Notes under the pieces: generated by a model
Databases searched by the model: none
Seen by the model: the letters and a program-made list of their open reading frames with translations, nothing else
What the model was told of the DNA's origin: nothing
Program-made: the position numbers and the translations under genes
In this document: piece after piece, positions 27,904 through 38,000 of the stretch
Layout of the letters: every line of letters starts with the position of its first letter
How positions within the stretch are numbered: the stretch's first letter is position 1
From: Candidatus Gastranaerophilales bacterium
Lineage (GTDB): Bacteria > Cyanobacteriota > Vampirovibrionia > Gastranaerophilales > Gastranaerophilaceae
Length of the DNA: 64,000 bases
Direction of reading: 5' to 3'
NCBI GenBank assembly: GCA_944325605.1
Contig: CALVAX010000006.1
Span: 1-64,000 of the forward strand

Positions 27904-28073
27904 ATTCCTGAATCCTTTAATCTGCTTATCGGATGTTTTATTGACAATCTTCACTGTTTTTTACAAAAAATTTACAAAAATTTACCAGACGTTTTCTTTA
28001 AATATTTGCAAAATAAAATATGCCTGTAATATAATTAAATTAAAGATAAGTACATTTAGTAAAAGGATTGGAA

Positions 28074-29075
28074 ATGGTACAACAAAGAATAGCTGTCATA
28101 GGCTGCGGTATGTGGGGCAGAAATATTGTAAGAAATTTTTACAGCCTTAATGTTTTAGATACGGTTTGCGATATTGACGACGAAAATCTTAAAAAAGTAA
28201 GAGAACAATATCCCGGAGTTAAAACCACAAAAGATTTTAATGAAGTTATAAACAGCAAAGAGATTACGGCGGTTGCTGTCGTAACCCCGAGCCACACGCA
28301 TTTCAAACTTGTTAAAGCAATGCTTGAAGCAGGCAAAAATGTCTATGTTGAAAAACCGATTTCAACCGTTGCACAGGAAGCCCGCGACCTCTCAGAACTG
28401 GCACATCAAAAAGGTCTTGTTCTTATGGTCGGACACCTTTTGCTTTATCATCCGGCCGTAAACAGACTCAAAATGCTTATTGAAGACGGCGTTCTCGGAG
28501 AAATCGTTTATGCTCAGAGCGACAGGCTCAACGTAAACTTCCACAAAAATGACAGAAGCGTTATGTGGGATCTTGCGCCGCACGATGTTTCCATGATAAG
28601 CTACGTCACCGGCAAAACCCCGTTAAGAGTAATATCAGCAATCGGCTGTTCTTCAGACAGAACAGATATTATGGATATAACCCATATCGGAATTCAGTTT
28701 GAAGACGGAGTTATAGGACACATTTCAGACAGCTGGATTACTCCCAAAAAACACGTAACTCTCCTTGTCAGAGGAACTAAAGCCACAGCAATTCTTGATG
28801 ATACGGTTCCGGAAAACAAACTTGTTGTTTATGACAATTTTGAACAAAATACCACCCAGCACATTACAACACCTGATGTTCTGGAAATTGAACCGCTTAA
28901 ACTTGAATGCCAGCACTTTATAAGCTGCTGCGAAACCGGCAAAAAAGCACGCTCTGACGGAGACAACGGTTTTATGGTTACGCAAATTCTGGAAGAAGCT
29001 GAAAAAATCATGCTCGGAGAAAGAGTTAAAAACCTCGATTCCGTCAACTTTGCACTTTCTAGAATGAAAAAGTAA
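28074..29075 (+). CDS. Gfo/Idh/MocA family NAD(P)-dependent oxidoreductase
   Basis: A 333-residue sugar-dehydrogenase-type enzyme. The N-terminal Rossmann fold shows IAVIGCGMWGRNIVRNF (residues about 4-20), VVTPSHTHF near 68, the family EKP motif in YVEKPISTVA near 93, and MWDLAPHDVSM near 165, where the catalytic Lys/Asp/His region of WlbA/Gfo relatives lies. Such enzymes oxidise nucleotide-sugar or inositol hydroxyls. It is followed 31 nt later by a phosphatidyltransferase and then trmL and nnrD on the same strand. The ATG at 28074 has AAAGGA 7 nt before it, better than a TTG two codons earlier. Confidence 0.9.
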   Translation: MVQQRIAVIGCGMWGRNIVRNFYSLNVLDTVCDIDDENLKKVREQYPGVKTTKDFNEVINSKEITAVAVVTPSHTHFKLVKAMLEAGKNVYVEKPISTVAQEARDLSELAHQKGLVLMVGHLLLYHPAVNRLKMLIEDGVLGEIVYAQSDRLNVNFHKNDRSVMWDLAPHDVSMISYVTGKTPLRVISAIGCSSDRTDIMDITHIGIQFEDGVIGHISDSWITPKKHVTLLVRGTKATAILDDTVPENKLVVYDNFEQNTTQHITTPDVLEIEPLKLECQHFISCCETGKKARSDGDNGFMVTQILEEAEKIMLGERVKNLDSVNFALSRMKK

Positions 29076-29106
29076 AATATTAATTACAGTAAAAGGGATA
29101 TTAAAA

Positions 29107-29727
29107 ATGGATATTAAAAACAATACGGCAAACATAGTGTCAATAAGCCGAGTTTTCGTAGCTTTTGCCGCAATCGGACTTTTATTTTTGGACTCACGCA
29201 CAGCTTATCTGTGGTCGCTCCTTTTAACAATAATCGCATTTAGTATGGACGGTGTGGACGGATATATTGCAAGAAAATACAACCAGTCATCCGAACTCGG
29301 TTCTGTGCTGGATATTATGGGGGACAGAATTGTCGAAGCTTCCTACTGGATTGCATTTACTGCTTTAGGCTGGCTTCCGGTTTTATTCCCGATTGTTTGC
29401 GTAACTCGTGCTTTCACAACAGACAGCATCAGAAGTGTCGCTTTATCAAAAGGAATGACGGCCTTTGGCGACAAATCCATGCAGACTACAAAATGGGGAA
29501 AATTCATTTGCGCTTCAAAATTTATGAGAATAAGTTATGCTGTTGCTAAAGTTGCGGCGTTTGTTCTTCTGATTGCCGCATACACTCCTGATATCAACTT
29601 CGACCTTGCTGACGGCATAAGAGTTATTGCTGAAATTCTTGCCTGGATTGCAATTATTTTCTGTGTTGTAAGAGCAATACCTGTTGTTGCCGAAAGCGGA
29701 AAGCTGTTTGAAAATGGCAAAAATTAA
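29107..29727 (+). CDS. CDP-alcohol phosphatidyltransferase family membrane enzyme
   Basis: A 206-residue integral membrane enzyme transferring a phosphatidyl group from CDP-diacylglycerol to an alcohol. The family motif D-G-x2-D-G-x-x-A-R-x8-G-x3-D-x3-D is complete: DGVDGYIARKYNQSSELG then SVLDIMGDR (residues about 47-75). It has several membrane helices. The order Gfo/Idh-type then this gene could suggest an inositol- or polyol-lipid, but the alcohol cannot be read from sequence; PgsA-like glycerophosphate use is equally possible. AAAGGGAT precedes the ATG, and the stop overlaps trmL by 14 nt. Confidence 0.88.
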   Translation: MDIKNNTANIVSISRVFVAFAAIGLLFLDSRTAYLWSLLLTIIAFSMDGVDGYIARKYNQSSELGSVLDIMGDRIVEASYWIAFTALGWLPVLFPIVCVTRAFTTDSIRSVALSKGMTAFGDKSMQTTKWGKFICASKFMRISYAVAKVAAFVLLIAAYTPDINFDLADGIRVIAEILAWIAIIFCVVRAIPVVAESGKLFENGKN

Positions 29728-30163
29728 CATAGTGCTTTATGAACCCGAAATTCCGCAAAATACCGGAAACATTGCCCGTCTTTGCGCCTGCACCGGAGCA
29801 TCTCTGTATCTTGTCGGGAAACTCGGATTTTCATTGTCAAGCAAATATACAAAACGTGCCGGACTGGATTATTGGGACAGTGTAGATTTGCACAAAATTG
29901 AGTCAATGGAAGAATTGCTTTCTGCAAACAAAGACGCTAACTTTTATTATCTGACAACAAAAACAAAACGCAAATATACTGATGTACAATTTAAAGACGG
30001 TGATTTTATTGTATTCGGCCCGGAAACAAGGGGGCTTCCGGACATTTACGTAAAAGACAAAAATGCTCTCACTATTCCGATGAAAGAAGGTCAGAGAAGC
30101 TTAAATCTTTCGAATTCCGTTGCAATAGTCGCCTATGAGGTTATAAGGCAAAATGGACTTTGA
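29714..30163 (+). CDS. trmL: tRNA (cytidine(34)-2'-O)-methyltransferase, TrmL/YibK type
   Basis: A 149-residue SPOUT methyltransferase that modifies the wobble ribose of tRNA-Leu isoacceptors. The start INIVLYEPEIPQNTGNIAR is the TrmL hallmark, followed by KRAGLDYWDSV and, in the trefoil knot, FGPETRGLP and IPMKEGQRSLNLSNSVAIV. The start at 29714 is chosen because the protein then begins at the family's usual point, although the frame is open further. It overlaps the upstream gene by 14 nt and the downstream nnrD by 11 nt, implying coupled translation. Confidence 0.94.
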   Translation: MAKINIVLYEPEIPQNTGNIARLCACTGASLYLVGKLGFSLSSKYTKRAGLDYWDSVDLHKIESMEELLSANKDANFYYLTTKTKRKYTDVQFKDGDFIVFGPETRGLPDIYVKDKNALTIPMKEGQRSLNLSNSVAIVAYEVIRQNGL

Positions 30164-30959
30164 ACTACCTTTACGCAGTGAAAATTCAAACAAAGGCACT
30201 TTTGGCAGAGTTTTAAATATCGCAGGCTCCGATTATATGCCGGGTGCAGCTTATTTATCAAGTGTTGCCGCGTTGAAAGCCGGATGCGGATACGTGTTTC
30301 TTGCGGCTGAAGAAAGAGTGATTAATGCCGTTGCAGCACAGACACAAAATGTCGTATTTGCACCGCTTGCAGATATAGACAATCTTTTACAAACCGCAGA
30401 TGTACTGCTTATAGGATGCGGATTTTCTACCGGCAAAAAAGCTAAACAAATATTTTTTGACACCCTGCAAAGGGTTAAAAACATTCCGGTAATCATTGAC
30501 GCCGACGGACTTAATATTTTATCAGAGTGTGACGAAATTAAGCTTCCTGAAAAATTAATCCTGACCCCGCATATAAAAGAAGCTTCCAGACTTTTGCAGA
30601 CAGCTTCTGAAAAAATTTCTGCAGATATGGAATTTTACGCAAAGAAAATTACTGAAAAATTCGATTGTACAACAGTTTTAAAATCCAGCGAAACAGTTGT
30701 CTGCGGAAAAGATTTAAAAGTATACAGCAACAAAAAACAAAACAGTGCACTTGCAAAAGCCGGAAGCGGAGATGTTCTGGCCGGAATTATTGCCGGACTT
30801 TCAGCTCAAGGGCTGGATGAATTTAATGCCGCAAAAACCGGCGTATACATCCACAGTCTTGCAGGCGAATACGCAAAAAATGACCTGACTGAATTTGCGG
30901 TTCTTGCAAATGATCAAATCAGGTACATTTCTTGTGCTTTTAAAAAATTATTAAATTAA
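30153..30959 (+). CDS. nnrD: ADP-dependent NAD(P)H-hydrate dehydratase (NnrD domain only)
   Basis: Repairs hydrated NAD(P)H. This 268-residue ribokinase-like protein corresponds to the C-terminal half of YjeF: GRVLNIAGSDYMPGAAYLS near residue 16, VIDADGLNIL near 115, LTPHIKEASRLL near 133, and the active-site loop KAGSGDVLAGIIAG near 203. The N-terminal epimerase domain (NnrE), often fused, is absent here. It is the last gene of the 28074-30959 operon and overlaps a convergent hypothetical gene by 4 nt. Confidence 0.92.
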   Translation: MDFELPLRSENSNKGTFGRVLNIAGSDYMPGAAYLSSVAALKAGCGYVFLAAEERVINAVAAQTQNVVFAPLADIDNLLQTADVLLIGCGFSTGKKAKQIFFDTLQRVKNIPVIIDADGLNILSECDEIKLPEKLILTPHIKEASRLLQTASEKISADMEFYAKKITEKFDCTTVLKSSETVVCGKDLKVYSNKKQNSALAKAGSGDVLAGIIAGLSAQGLDEFNAAKTGVYIHSLAGEYAKNDLTEFAVLANDQIRYISCAFKKLLN

Positions 30960-31297
30960 CCGAAATAGTCTAAAGGACCTTCAGCTTGTTTCATGCTTAT
31001 GCCTTGAACTTCAGCAATTTCTGCAGGTGTCGGCATCGGTGCTTCTTTTACTGCTTTAACTTCTGATGCAGAAATATTTTTTCTTGTAGTTAATAAAGAA
31101 GCTATACGTCCGATTAAGTTGTCTTTATCCACTGCAATTTCAGCATCTCTTAGCTGTCTTGCTGCTTCTTTTTCGTTTACAGTTCCTTTAAGGTTGGAGG
31201 AGGCAGAAACATACACTTCTTCAAACTCTTTAGCAACTCTGTTGGCAACACGCTGTTTAGCTCCGGTGAACGAAACATTTTGAATTCTTGAAATCAT
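30956..31297 (-). CDS. Small hypothetical protein with N-terminal F-x-G motif
   Basis: A 113-residue soluble, charged protein of unknown function. Its start, MISRIQNVSFTGAKQR, carries the short S-F-T-G element that recurs near the N-terminus of other unrelated small proteins in this window (55005 and 61230). The rest is helical with two VAxRVAKEFEEV-like stretches and a proline-rich tail. AAAGGAG lies before the ATG. Confidence 0.6.
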   Translation of the reverse strand: MISRIQNVSFTGAKQRVANRVAKEFEEVYVSASSNLKGTVNEKEAARQLRDAEIAVDKDNLIGRIASLLTTRKNISASEVKAVKEAPMPTPAEIAEVQGISMKQAEGPLDYFG

Positions 31298-31439
31298 CTT
31301 TTTCTCCTTTGATTTTAAATTTGTCGGGGTAATAAATATATTTTTCTTTTGGGTTATTTAATTAATAACTCAAAAAAATAAAAATTGCTACCCTGACGAA
31401 TTTTAGTTTACAAATGTTAATGTAACACTTTAAGAGGAG

Positions 31440-32570
31440 TTAACAATTAGCCACCTTACCTAATACTGTCCTTTGTCTTGCGCCGGTACAGTCCGGAAGG
31501 TTATTCGGAATATTGTAATACGTACAGTATCCAAGCAGCGCAAACGCCATAACCTCTTTAAAATTATTTGATATACCGTAATTTTCATGGGTTTTCAAGT
31601 CAATATGTTTTGGAAGATAATGGCGCAGATACTTCATTAAAGTCGGATTGTAAGCCCCGCCGCCTCCAATAACAACTTCATTAATATCAACAGAAGGGTA
31701 AATAAAACGTTCATAAGCTTGAGTAATTGATTTTGCAGTAAGCGCAGTTAATGTTGCAATAACATCCTTTGGCTCGTGCGGAGCAAATCGAAGCGCATTT
31801 TCAGTATATTCTTTTGAAAAATATTCTCTTCCTGTTGTTTTTGGAGGATTTTTAAAATAATATTCATCCTGAAGCAGGCACTCAAGCCAGCTTTCGGAAA
31901 TCACACCGCTATTTGCAACTTCTCCGTTTTCATCATAAGGCAGGTTAAAGAACTTCTGCATACAATAATCAATCATCATATTTCCCGGCCCGGTATCAAA
32001 TCCGTATGTTGCATTTTCTCTGGAAACAACTGTCACATTTGAAATTCCGCCTATATTTTGGATGCAAAGATTTTTGTTATAAGGCTTAAACCACTTTTCA
32101 TCGGCAAAACAAACAAGAGGAGCGCCGTCTCCGCCGTTTGCAATATCAGCCTCCCTGAAATTAGAAATTGTCATACATCCGGTTTCTTTAGCAATAACAG
32201 AACTTTCGCCGATTTGCAACGTGCTTTTTAAAGAAATTCCGTCAAGCCTTTCATCAAACGGGAAATGATAAATTGTCTGGCCGTGGCTTGAAATAAAATC
32301 AGGCTTTCCATGCTCGGATATAATAATATTGCAAGCCTGGGCAAAACATTTTCCGACCGCAAAATTCATCTGACAAACATCTTTCACAGTAGCATTACCG
32401 CTGAAAAGATTAAACAATTTTGCCCGAATATGTTCCGGATATTTATAATTGATACCATGAATTAATTTACAGCTTAAATCAGGATACACTACACACAAAC
32501 CGGCATCAATACTATCGCATGATGTGCCGGACATTAAAGCTATAATTTTTTTTGATTCAAGTTCTTGCAT
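31440..32570 (-). CDS. anmK: Anhydro-N-acetylmuramic acid kinase
   Basis: A 376-residue cell-wall recycling kinase that hydrolyses and phosphorylates 1,6-anhydro-MurNAc to MurNAc-6-phosphate. The AnmK signature is present: IALMSGTSCDSIDAGL near residue 8 (the usual second block is DGxD, here DSID), FISSHGQTIYHFP near 88, FREADIANGGDGAPLV near 127, NIGGISNVTVV near 160, GFDTGPGNMMID near 180, and VIGGGGAYNPTLM near 290. The ATG at 32570 gives the family's normal N-terminus. A single gene. Confidence 0.94.
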   Translation of the reverse strand: MQELESKKIIALMSGTSCDSIDAGLCVVYPDLSCKLIHGINYKYPEHIRAKLFNLFSGNATVKDVCQMNFAVGKCFAQACNIIISEHGKPDFISSHGQTIYHFPFDERLDGISLKSTLQIGESSVIAKETGCMTISNFREADIANGGDGAPLVCFADEKWFKPYNKNLCIQNIGGISNVTVVSRENATYGFDTGPGNMMIDYCMQKFFNLPYDENGEVANSGVISESWLECLLQDEYYFKNPPKTTGREYFSKEYTENALRFAPHEPKDVIATLTALTAKSITQAYERFIYPSVDINEVVIGGGGAYNPTLMKYLRHYLPKHIDLKTHENYGISNNFKEVMAFALLGYCTYYNIPNNLPDCTGARQRTVLGKVANC

Positions 32571-33186
32571 TACAATTAATATATTATAAAAACAATACGA
32601 AGTCAGACAATTTTTACACAATTACTGTTACAAAAAAGTAACAAACTATTCCCCAAATTTCCTCATATAAACTTTTTTTAATCTTTAATACTTATAAACT
32701 TTTTTACAACTCAGCCCCTTAATAAAAAAATATCCCTAATCACTAACCAGTTATATTAACACCTCATTTACAGGACTTTTGCCATCACCTCTTTTTCTTT
32801 AACTATCCTTTACTACTATCTCTCCCGCTGCTTTTTCAAGCATCCTCCGTTATCGTTCCGGTAGTCGAACTATTAAGTTATTATTTGTTGTCGTTTTGTT
32901 TATCGACTCTATTAATGTAACTTTAAGTTAAATAATTGACAAGTAAAAAAAAATTAATTAATTTTTACAATTGACCATGCCCCTTGAAAGCGTAAGAAAA
33001 AATTTATGTTCTTAAATCTTAATGAAGAAAATTTAATGAAATTAAGTAAACTTGGGGTAATAAATTTATTGACAAATTTAATTTATAAATTTCAAATTTT
33101 GTGCTATAATCATGAAGTTGGAAAATAGTTTAGAAAAGATACATCTATACACACAAATAGTTATAAGTAATTTATCGGGATAGGAA
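32571..33186. other. 616-bp intergenic region upstream of the WYL operon
   Basis: No gene seen. It holds an inverted repeat GTTAC-N6-GTAAC (32627-32642), a strongly pyrimidine-rich stretch on the plus strand (about 32760-32860), and near its right end an extended -10 box TGC-TATAAT (33102-33110), 77 nt before the WYL start. The upstream TTGACA at 33069 is too far from it (30 nt) to be its -35. Confidence 0.6.
33102..33110 (+). promoter_or_regulatory. Extended -10 promoter for the WYL pair
   Basis: TGC-TATAAT (33102-33110) lies in an AT-rich region with no good -35 at 17 nt. The transcript would have a ~70-nt leader ending in the Shine-Dalgarno GATAGGAA. Confidence 0.5.
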
Positions 33187-34125
33187 ATGAAAGAATTCAT
33201 AAAAACCAATAAAATAACATACAACTTAATGTCCTTTACGGCATTTAAAACTCTTTTAATCTTTTCGCTTCTTTTAGAAGCACCTCGATCTTACGAGGAC
33301 ATCATTGAGTACTTCAAAAAGCATGACTACATCAATGAAACAATCTCGGTAGATACAGCGAGAGTGTATATAAACTCTTTGAGGATGGCAGGCTGCGTAA
33401 TTGAAAAGACTAAAAGGGCTGAAGGTTCAAAATTTGTATTAGTTTCACACCCTTTTGAATTAAATGTTAAACCTGAACAAATCAAAGTTTTTACAAAGAT
33501 ATACAAAACAATTGTAAAAAACATCAGTCTTGCTGAACTTGTAATGCTTGAGAAATTTTTACGCAAAATATCAGCATATATCAATAATGAAGATTTTATA
33601 TCCGCGTTAAAAAAAGTTTCACCGCTGGCATGCTTCGACACAAAACTTCTTGAAGATCTTCTGGCATGCTGTGCAAATAAAAATCAAATAGTTCTGGAGT
33701 ATAATTCACCACGCTCAGGAATTAAAACAACAGAGCTTATCTGCGATAAAATGGATTTCGACAACAACAAACTCTACCTGTACGGAACAAGCATTGAATA
33801 CAATCAGGAAACATACCTGCAGGTTAGAAGAATTATAAAAATCAGAGAAATCAAGCTTCACAAATCAAAAAATCCTGATATTAAAGAAACCAAAGTTTTA
33901 TTTGAAGTAAATGCAGATATGCAGGAAATTCAGCTTAAAGATAATGAGCGGCTTGTATCTATAAACAATGGAAAACCGCTAATTGAAGCAAGATCTTCAA
34001 ACAAATTTATGCTTAAACAACGAATACTTTCATTCGGAAGCAGCTGCAAAGTCATAGAACCTGCAGATTTTAAAAATGAGATTATCACAACACTGAAAAA
34101 CATGAGGGCAGAATATAAATTATGA
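33187..34125 (+). CDS. WYL-domain transcriptional regulator, first of a tandem pair
   Basis: A 312-residue PafB/PafC-type regulator. An N-terminal winged-helix-like region (about 15-85, SVDTARVYINSLRMAGCVIE) is followed by a middle helical part and a WYL-like SH3 domain (about 160-235, NQIVLEYNSPRSG and VRRIIKIREIKL), then a WCX-type C-terminal extension (about 235-312). WYL proteins sense a nucleic acid or small ligand and regulate DNA-damage, defence or metabolic genes. Its stop overlaps the second WYL start (ATGA), so the two probably form a heterodimer as in PafBC. AGGAA precedes the ATG. Confidence 0.8.
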   Translation: MKEFIKTNKITYNLMSFTAFKTLLIFSLLLEAPRSYEDIIEYFKKHDYINETISVDTARVYINSLRMAGCVIEKTKRAEGSKFVLVSHPFELNVKPEQIKVFTKIYKTIVKNISLAELVMLEKFLRKISAYINNEDFISALKKVSPLACFDTKLLEDLLACCANKNQIVLEYNSPRSGIKTTELICDKMDFDNNKLYLYGTSIEYNQETYLQVRRIIKIREIKLHKSKNPDIKETKVLFEVNADMQEIQLKDNERLVSINNGKPLIEARSSNKFMLKQRILSFGSSCKVIEPADFKNEIITTLKNMRAEYKL

Positions 34126-35048
34126 AAAAAATAAGCGATAAATATAACGAAGCCTGTATAAAAGTATTTGACATGCTCAAACTGCTCTCAAACGGCACTG
34201 CAAAATACAGAGATATTATCGAACTTTTCAACGGCAGTGAAAAGTCTGACAACGCCGGTGCCAATGTAATTCTTAACAAATATCTGAACACATTAAAAAT
34301 CTTTGGTATAAACATTTATAAATCCAAAAACATATACTATCTTCAAAATTCTATTTTTTCAATTAATCTGGATAACAATGACATAAAAATGCTGAAGAAA
34401 TTAAAAAATGCTTCGGGAATTTTGCATAACCTCAAACAAAAAGAGAATTTTGAACGCTTTATAAAAGATATTGAACTCAGACTTACAAGAGCGGCAAAAG
34501 AAACATTATACTCAGGTTCTTTTGAAGATGCAGATTCTATAAATTACGAATACGTTGAAAAATACAAAACACTAATTACCCGGTTAGAAAACTGCTGTTT
34601 GGAAAATCAAAAGCTTGAACTCGACTTTACACTTGATTACAAAAATTATAAAGTGCTTTGCGAACCCAAAGAAATTATTTATAAAAATCAAAAAGCGTAT
34701 TTATCTGTATTCAATCATCTTAGCAGACAGGTATTTGATGTTCCGATAGACGCAATTACAGAGGTCAAACAATTACCTGTACTTTCAAAGATAAAAGAAA
34801 CTTCCGCAACTGTGGTTTACAAAATAAAAGACGACCTTGCGAAATCATATCAGCTTAAAGAATGGGAAACCTGTGACGGCAGATTTGATGAACAGGGATG
34901 GCTCACAATAGTTAACCACAACGAAGATTTTGATGAACTTATAAAAAGGCTTATGCGATACGGAAGCAATTGTATTGTAGTTTCGCCCAAAACATTCCGT
35001 GAAAGCATGATTGAAGCTATTGACGATACTTTAAAAAACTATAAATAA
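34122..35048 (+). CDS. WYL-domain transcriptional regulator, second of a tandem pair
   Basis: A 308-residue paralogue of the upstream gene with the same layout: N-terminal HTH-like region (KYRDIIELFNG, ILNKYLNTLKIFGINIYKSK), helical linker, WYL-like domain (about 160-235, NQKLELDFTLDYKNYK), and C-terminal WCX-type domain ending FRESMIEAIDDTLKNYK. The pair is translationally coupled (4-nt overlap). It is followed 51 nt later by dnaE, which seems to have its own promoter, so a link to DNA-damage control of replication is possible but not shown. Confidence 0.78.
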   Translation: MKKISDKYNEACIKVFDMLKLLSNGTAKYRDIIELFNGSEKSDNAGANVILNKYLNTLKIFGINIYKSKNIYYLQNSIFSINLDNNDIKMLKKLKNASGILHNLKQKENFERFIKDIELRLTRAAKETLYSGSFEDADSINYEYVEKYKTLITRLENCCLENQKLELDFTLDYKNYKVLCEPKEIIYKNQKAYLSVFNHLSRQVFDVPIDAITEVKQLPVLSKIKETSATVVYKIKDDLAKSYQLKEWETCDGRFDEQGWLTIVNHNEDFDELIKRLMRYGSNCIVVSPKTFRESMIEAIDDTLKNYK

Positions 35049-35084
35049 TAAAAATTTACAAAGAGTTTTTAAAAAAACTGTATG

Positions 35085-35093
35085 TGATAGCAT
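35085..35093 (+). promoter_or_regulatory. Extended -10 of dnaE; leaderless start
   Basis: TGA-TAGCAT with the -10 at 35088-35093, 6 nt before the ATG at 35100. No Shine-Dalgarno sequence is near the start, and no clear -35. Confidence 0.45.
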
Positions 35094-35099
35094 TAAAGT

Positions 35100-38000
35100 A
35101 TGAGCACACAACAAGCATATGTACCGCTGCATTTACACAGCGAATATTCACTACTGGACGGGGCAATAAGAATAAAAGACCTGATAGATTTTGCAAAAGA
35201 AGCAGGCATGCCGGCAGTTGCCCTGACCGATCACGGCGTAATGTACGGTGATATGGAACTTTATACAACAGCCAAGGAAAACGGTATAAAACCAATTTTA
35301 GGCTGCGAATTTTACGTACACGACGGAGATATAGAAGAAAAGAATAAACTTCACAACCCGTGTTACCACCTTGTGTTACTTGCAAAAAACAAAGCCGGCT
35401 ATCAAAACCTTATTAAACTCACCTCCACAGCCTGGTGCAAAGGCCGCTATGTACATCCGCGTATAAACTTTGAATTGCTTCAGGAACATTCCGAAGGTTT
35501 AATATGTCTTTCGGCATGCTTAGGCGGAGAAGTTCTCCAGATGCTCTTGAAAGGTGACTATGATGCGGCAAAAGCGTGTGCAAAAAAATACAAAGATTTG
35601 TTTGGAGAAGATTATTACATTGAACTTCAAGACCATGGTATTGACGAGCAAAAACGTACAAATCCTGAATTAATCAGGCTGGCAAAAGAACTTGATATAA
35701 AAATGGTCATAACAAATGACTCTCACTATTTGAGAAAAGAAGACGCCGACATGCATGATACACTTCTTTGCATGCAGACTAACAGCGACAAAGATGACCC
35801 GAACAGATTTCACTTTCCGGGCAACGAATTCTATGTAAAAACGGCAGAACAACTCAGAGATGCGTTCAAATGGATGGATTCTGAAACTTTTAATCAGTGT
35901 ATAAAAAATACAGTTGATATTGCAGACAAATGCCATCTGATACTTGAACTCGGAAAAAGCCCGCTTCCTGATTACAAAGTTCCGCAGGGATACACAATTG
36001 AATCTTATCTTGAACATCTTGTTTATGACGGCTTGAAAAAACGTTACGGAGAAATTACAAAAGACTTAAAAGAACGTACGGATTACGAACTTGGCGTAAT
36101 CAATCAAATGGGATTTGCCGCATACTTTTTAATTACATGGGATTTCATACATTATGCAAAAACCCATGGAATTCCGGTCGGCCCCGGAAGAGGTTCAGCA
36201 GCCGGCTCTGTTGTTGCATATTCTCTTGAAATCACAGACCTTGACCCGATTAAACATAAACTGTTGTTTGAAAGATTTTTAAACCCCGAACGTTTCACCA
36301 TGCCTGATATTGATATTGACTTCTGCATTGAACGGCGCGGCGAGGTAATTGATTATGTAACAAAAAAATACGGCGAAGATAAAGTCTGCCAGATTATCAC
36401 ATTTGGTACTTATGCTGCAAAAGCCGCACTAAAAGGAATTTGCAGAATTTTAAAAGTTCCGTTTTCGGAAAGCAACAAGCTGGCAGGGCTTATTGAGCCG
36501 GCAATAGAAATTGCACAGGCAACAAACCCGAAAGCAAAAACTTTAAAAGATGCAATGCAATATGACGGTTCAGAACTGAAAACTCTTTACGACAAAGACG
36601 AACAGCTTCCCTCAGGCGACCCGATGGATGGAAAAACAGTCGGGGTAAAAAAGATTGTAGATCTTGCAATAGGTATTGAGGGGATTAAGAACAACACCGG
36701 CACGCACGCAGCAGGCGTAATCATAGCACCGGAACCTCTTGATCACATACTTCCTGTTCAGCCTTCAAAAGACGGAATTGTTCAAACAGGTTACCCGCCG
36801 CATGACGTTACGGAAGTCTTAAGCCTTTTAAAAATGGACTTTCTGGGACTTCGAAACCTCACAACCATATACAAAACCGTTGATTTAATTAAAGAACAGC
36901 AGGGAATTGAGGTTGATATAAACAACATTCCGCTTGATGACAAACCGGTTTATGACATGCTTATGACCGGCGACACTGACGGGGTTTTTCAGCTTGAATC
37001 ACAGGGCATGAAAAATCTAGTAAAAAGATTAAAACCTGACGTTTTTGAAGATTTAGGCGCTCTTGTTGCACTTTTCAGACCCGGCCCGCTGGATTCCGGC
37101 ATGGTTACAGACTTTGTTGAACGTAAACACGGACGGCAGGAAATTAAATATGCCCACCCGCTTCTTGAACCGGTGTTGAAAGACACTTACGGAACAATTG
37201 TATATCAGGAACAGATTATGCAGGTTTTTCAGGTTCTTGCGGATTACACACTCGGACAAGCAGACATGGTTCGACGAATGATGGGTAAGAAAAAAGTCGA
37301 TGAAATGGAAAAACAAAAAGGCAAATTCATCGAACGTTCGGCCCAGCACGGCATGTCCTCAAAAGATGCAGAAGCTTTGTTCAACCAGATTCTTGCATTT
37401 GCGTCATACTGCTTTAACCGGTCGCACTCGGCAGCTTACGCTTTTGTTGCATACCAGACAGCATATTTAAAATGTCATTATCCTGTTGAATATCTTTCGG
37501 CACTTCTTTCAAGTGTTTCGGGCGATCAGGAAAAGACACAGCTTTACATTGAAGAAGCCCTTAAAAAAGGAATAAAAGTTCTTCCTCCAGACATTAACCA
37601 CTCAATGTCAACCTTCACGCCTGACGAAGGAAACATCCGCTTCGGACTTGCTTCAATCAAACAGGTCGGTGAAGCTGTTATTGAAGAAATTATCAAAGAG
37701 CGCAAAGAAAACGGGCCTTTCAAATCAATTTACGATTATATTAAACGTCTGGATTCAAAATGCAGCAACAAAAAGACTCTTGAAGGACTTATTAAAGCCG
37801 GCGCATTCGCAAACATAGAAAAAAGCCGCAGGCAATTGATGGAAAACATTGATTATATAACGGCAACGGCATCAAAAGAAGCCAAAGCAAAAGAAAGCGG
37901 ACAGGGAAGCCTGTTTGATCTTCTAGGCGACACCTCCGGCGTTGAAGATGCAAAATTCAAACTGGCAGGAAGCGATGAAGAATATGACCAGCGCCAGCTT

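Noticed and set aside
33069-33110. TTGACA at 33069 as -35 for TATAAT at 33105
   Set aside because: The spacing is 30 nt, too long for a sigma-70 promoter. The -10 is better explained as TGn-extended.
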